Made by a program: the position numbers and the translations under genes | Notes under the pieces: generated by a model | Database searches by the model: none | The model's input: the letters and a program-made list of their open reading frames with translations, nothing else | What the model was told of the DNA's origin: nothing | Part shown: one piece after another, positions 52,914 to 54,220 of the stretch | How the letters are laid out: each line of letters begins with the position of its first letter | Numbering within the stretch: the stretch's first letter is position 1 | Assembly (NCBI GenBank): GCA_018061265.1 | Contig: JAGOUM010000012.1 | Location: 1 to 54,220 of the forward strand | Length of the DNA stretch: 54,220 nt | From: Rhodoferax sp. | GTDB lineage: Bacteria; Pseudomonadota; Gammaproteobacteria; Burkholderiales; Burkholderiaceae_C | Direction: 5' to 3'

Positions 52914-54220
52914 TTAGTGGTTCATCAGGTGGGTGTGAATGGCATGCGCCGAAAGTTTGCCGTGCTGCACGGCCTCCACCGTCAGGTCCAATCCGCCAGC
53001 ACGGCAGTCACCGCCGGCCCACATGCCCGGCTGGCTGGTGAGGCCAGATGCGTCGGTGGCGATGCGCCCACCGCGTAACTCAAAATCCGCTTGCGCCAGC
53101 AGCGGATTACCCAGCGTCTGACCAATCGCCTTGAGCACCATATCGGCCTCCAGCACCAGCGTTTCACCAGTTGGCAGCAGCTTGCCGTCCAGCATTTTCT
53201 GGCGCGCAAACCTGACACCGCCCACAAACTTCGGGTCAAAACTGTTGGGGATCAGTTCCACGGGTGCCAGCCAGTGATGCAGGACCACACCATTGGTTTG
53301 CGCCCATTCCTGCTCTGCTTTGGAGGCACCCATGTGTTGCGGCCCGCGCCGGTACACCATGTGCACCTCATGTGCGCCCAGCAGTCTGGACTGCACTGCG
53401 GCGTCCACCGCGGTCATGCCGCCACCAACCACCACCACTTGCCGCCCAATGGGCAGCGTGGAAAGGTCTTCACTTTGGCGCAATGTGGCAATAAAGTCGA
53501 CCGCATCCTGCACGCCGTAAAGCGTCTCGCCGACGACGCCCAACTGGTGCGTATTGGGCAGACCCATGCCCAAAAACAGGGCGTCGAAGTCTTGTTGCAG
53601 TGCACGCAGTTGAGCCACTGTATTGAGCTTCCAGTTGTGCTGCATGGTTATTCCACCGATGCCCAGCAACCACTGCACCTCCGCTTGCGCAAAGTTATTG
53701 GAGGTTTTATAGCTGGCCAGACCATACTCGTTCAACCCGCCGGCCTTCGGTTTGGCATCAAACACAGTCACAGCGTGCCCCAGTCGCGCCAGCGTGTGCG
53801 CACAGGCCAAACCGGCCGGGCCGGCACCCACCACGGCCACTTTTTTGCCACTTGTACTGGCACGCTCAAACACCTGCGGACGCGCACTTTCCATTAACGC
53901 ATCAACCGCATGGCGCTGCAGACGGCCAATTGCCACAGGTTTGCCCTCTTGTGTTTGGCGCACACACACCGCCTCACACAGGTTTTCGGTGGGGCAAACC
54001 CTGGCGCACATGCCCCCCAGCGGATTGGCCTCCAGGATGGACTTGGCCGATCCCCGCAGATTGCCTTGCGCAATGCGGCGTATGAAGGACGGGACGTCGA
54101 TATGGGTCGGGCACGCAATAGCACAAGGCGCATCAAAACAATACAGGCAACGCTCGGCTTCAAGCACCGCCTGTGGTGAGGTAAAACGCGGGGCAGCGTC
54201 AGCAAACCGCTGGGCATAGT
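52914..54220 (-). CDS. preT: NAD-dependent dihydropyrimidine dehydrogenase subunit PreT (5' end outside window)
   Basis: The frame stays open to the right edge, reading YAQRFADAAPRFTSPQAVLE before the first possible internal start, so the true start is a few residues beyond the window. It has Cys clusters for two [4Fe-4S] centres (CLYCFDAPCAIACP; CARVCPTENLCEAVC), an FAD Rossmann motif VAVVGAGPAGLACAHTLARL and an NAD(P) motif VVVGGGMTAVDAAVQSRLLG. It passes electrons from NAD(P)H to PreA. It is the first gene of the catabolic run in this window. Confidence 0.93.
   Translation of the reverse strand, partial: YAQRFADAAPRFTSPQAVLEAERCLYCFDAPCAIACPTHIDVPSFIRRIAQGNLRGSAKSILEANPLGGMCARVCPTENLCEAVCVRQTQEGKPVAIGRLQRHAVDALMESARPQVFERASTSGKKVAVVGAGPAGLACAHTLARLGHAVTVFDAKPKAGGLNEYGLASYKTSNNFAQAEVQWLLGIGGITMQHNWKLNTVAQLRALQQDFDALFLGMGLPNTHQLGVVGETLYGVQDAVDFIATLRQSEDLSTLPIGRQVVVVGGGMTAVDAAVQSRLLGAHEVHMVYRRGPQHMGASKAEQEWAQTNGVVLHHWLAPVELIPNSFDPKFVGGVRFARQKMLDGKLLPTGETLVLEADMVLKAIGQTLGNPLLAQADFELRGGRIATDASGLTSQPGMWAGGDCRAGGLDLTVEAVQHGKLSAHAIHTHLMNH

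Overview
The window looks like chromosomal DNA of a GC-rich betaproteobacterium, most likely Burkholderiales/Comamonadaceae (Rhodoferax/Polaromonas-like). This is inferred from the gene families (murU-pepP, DUF2189 membrane protein, reductive pyrimidine catabolism genes, many c-di-GMP proteins) and codon style; no rRNA or tRNA gene is present to confirm it.

Region 1 (1-11.6 kb) is an accessory, defence-type island read almost entirely on the minus strand. It is a type I restriction-modification locus whose parts are separated: hsdR and hsdS overlap, and then come a 568-aa protein with a PD-(D/E)XK-like motif, two gene relics, an AlbA_2/HATPase protein, a GIY-YIG/DUF4357 protein, another relic, an orphan ParD-like antitoxin (opposite strand), a PPC-domain protein and a winged-helix-nucleotidyltransferase/HEPN pair. 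hsdM comes last and is cut by an IS3-family element that runs off the left edge. Many neighbours overlap by ATGA or GTGA, so the accessory genes are woven into the operon.

Region 2 (11.6-24 kb) is mostly housekeeping and envelope functions: pepP and murU, a DUF2189 membrane protein, then on the plus strand SPFH, DUF4178, DUF350 and a membrane spermidine-synthase-like protein, tightly followed by greB and a flavin amine oxidoreductase. A proline-rich membrane protein and a FlgO/OmpA-like lipoprotein follow.

Region 3 (23.8-42 kb) is dense in signalling: HDOD, PAS-GGDEF-EAL, two hybrid histidine kinases, a REC-HD-GYP protein, a REC-PAS-GGDEF-EAL protein and a PAS-GGDEF cyclase. Embedded in it are speD, an old-yellow-enzyme-type oxidoreductase and gapA with a clear terminator. 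The proteins could form a local c-di-GMP make/break/response network; the speD-HD-GYP overlap hints at a polyamine link.

Region 4 (42-54.2 kb) is a pyrimidine (uracil) catabolism island: preT (cut by the right edge), preA, dihydropyrimidinase, an M20 carbamoylase/beta-ureidopropionase and a BMP-type ABC importer (binding protein, ATPase, two permeases). It is interrupted by a vapBC module, a DUF4160/DUF2442 pair and two large inverted hairpin repeats.

Scattered through all regions, inside and between genes, are AT-rich elements of about 40-50 bp that look like degenerate copies of one repeat family; some lie in frame inside conserved genes. This is the most interesting hidden structure here, together with the decorated restriction locus.
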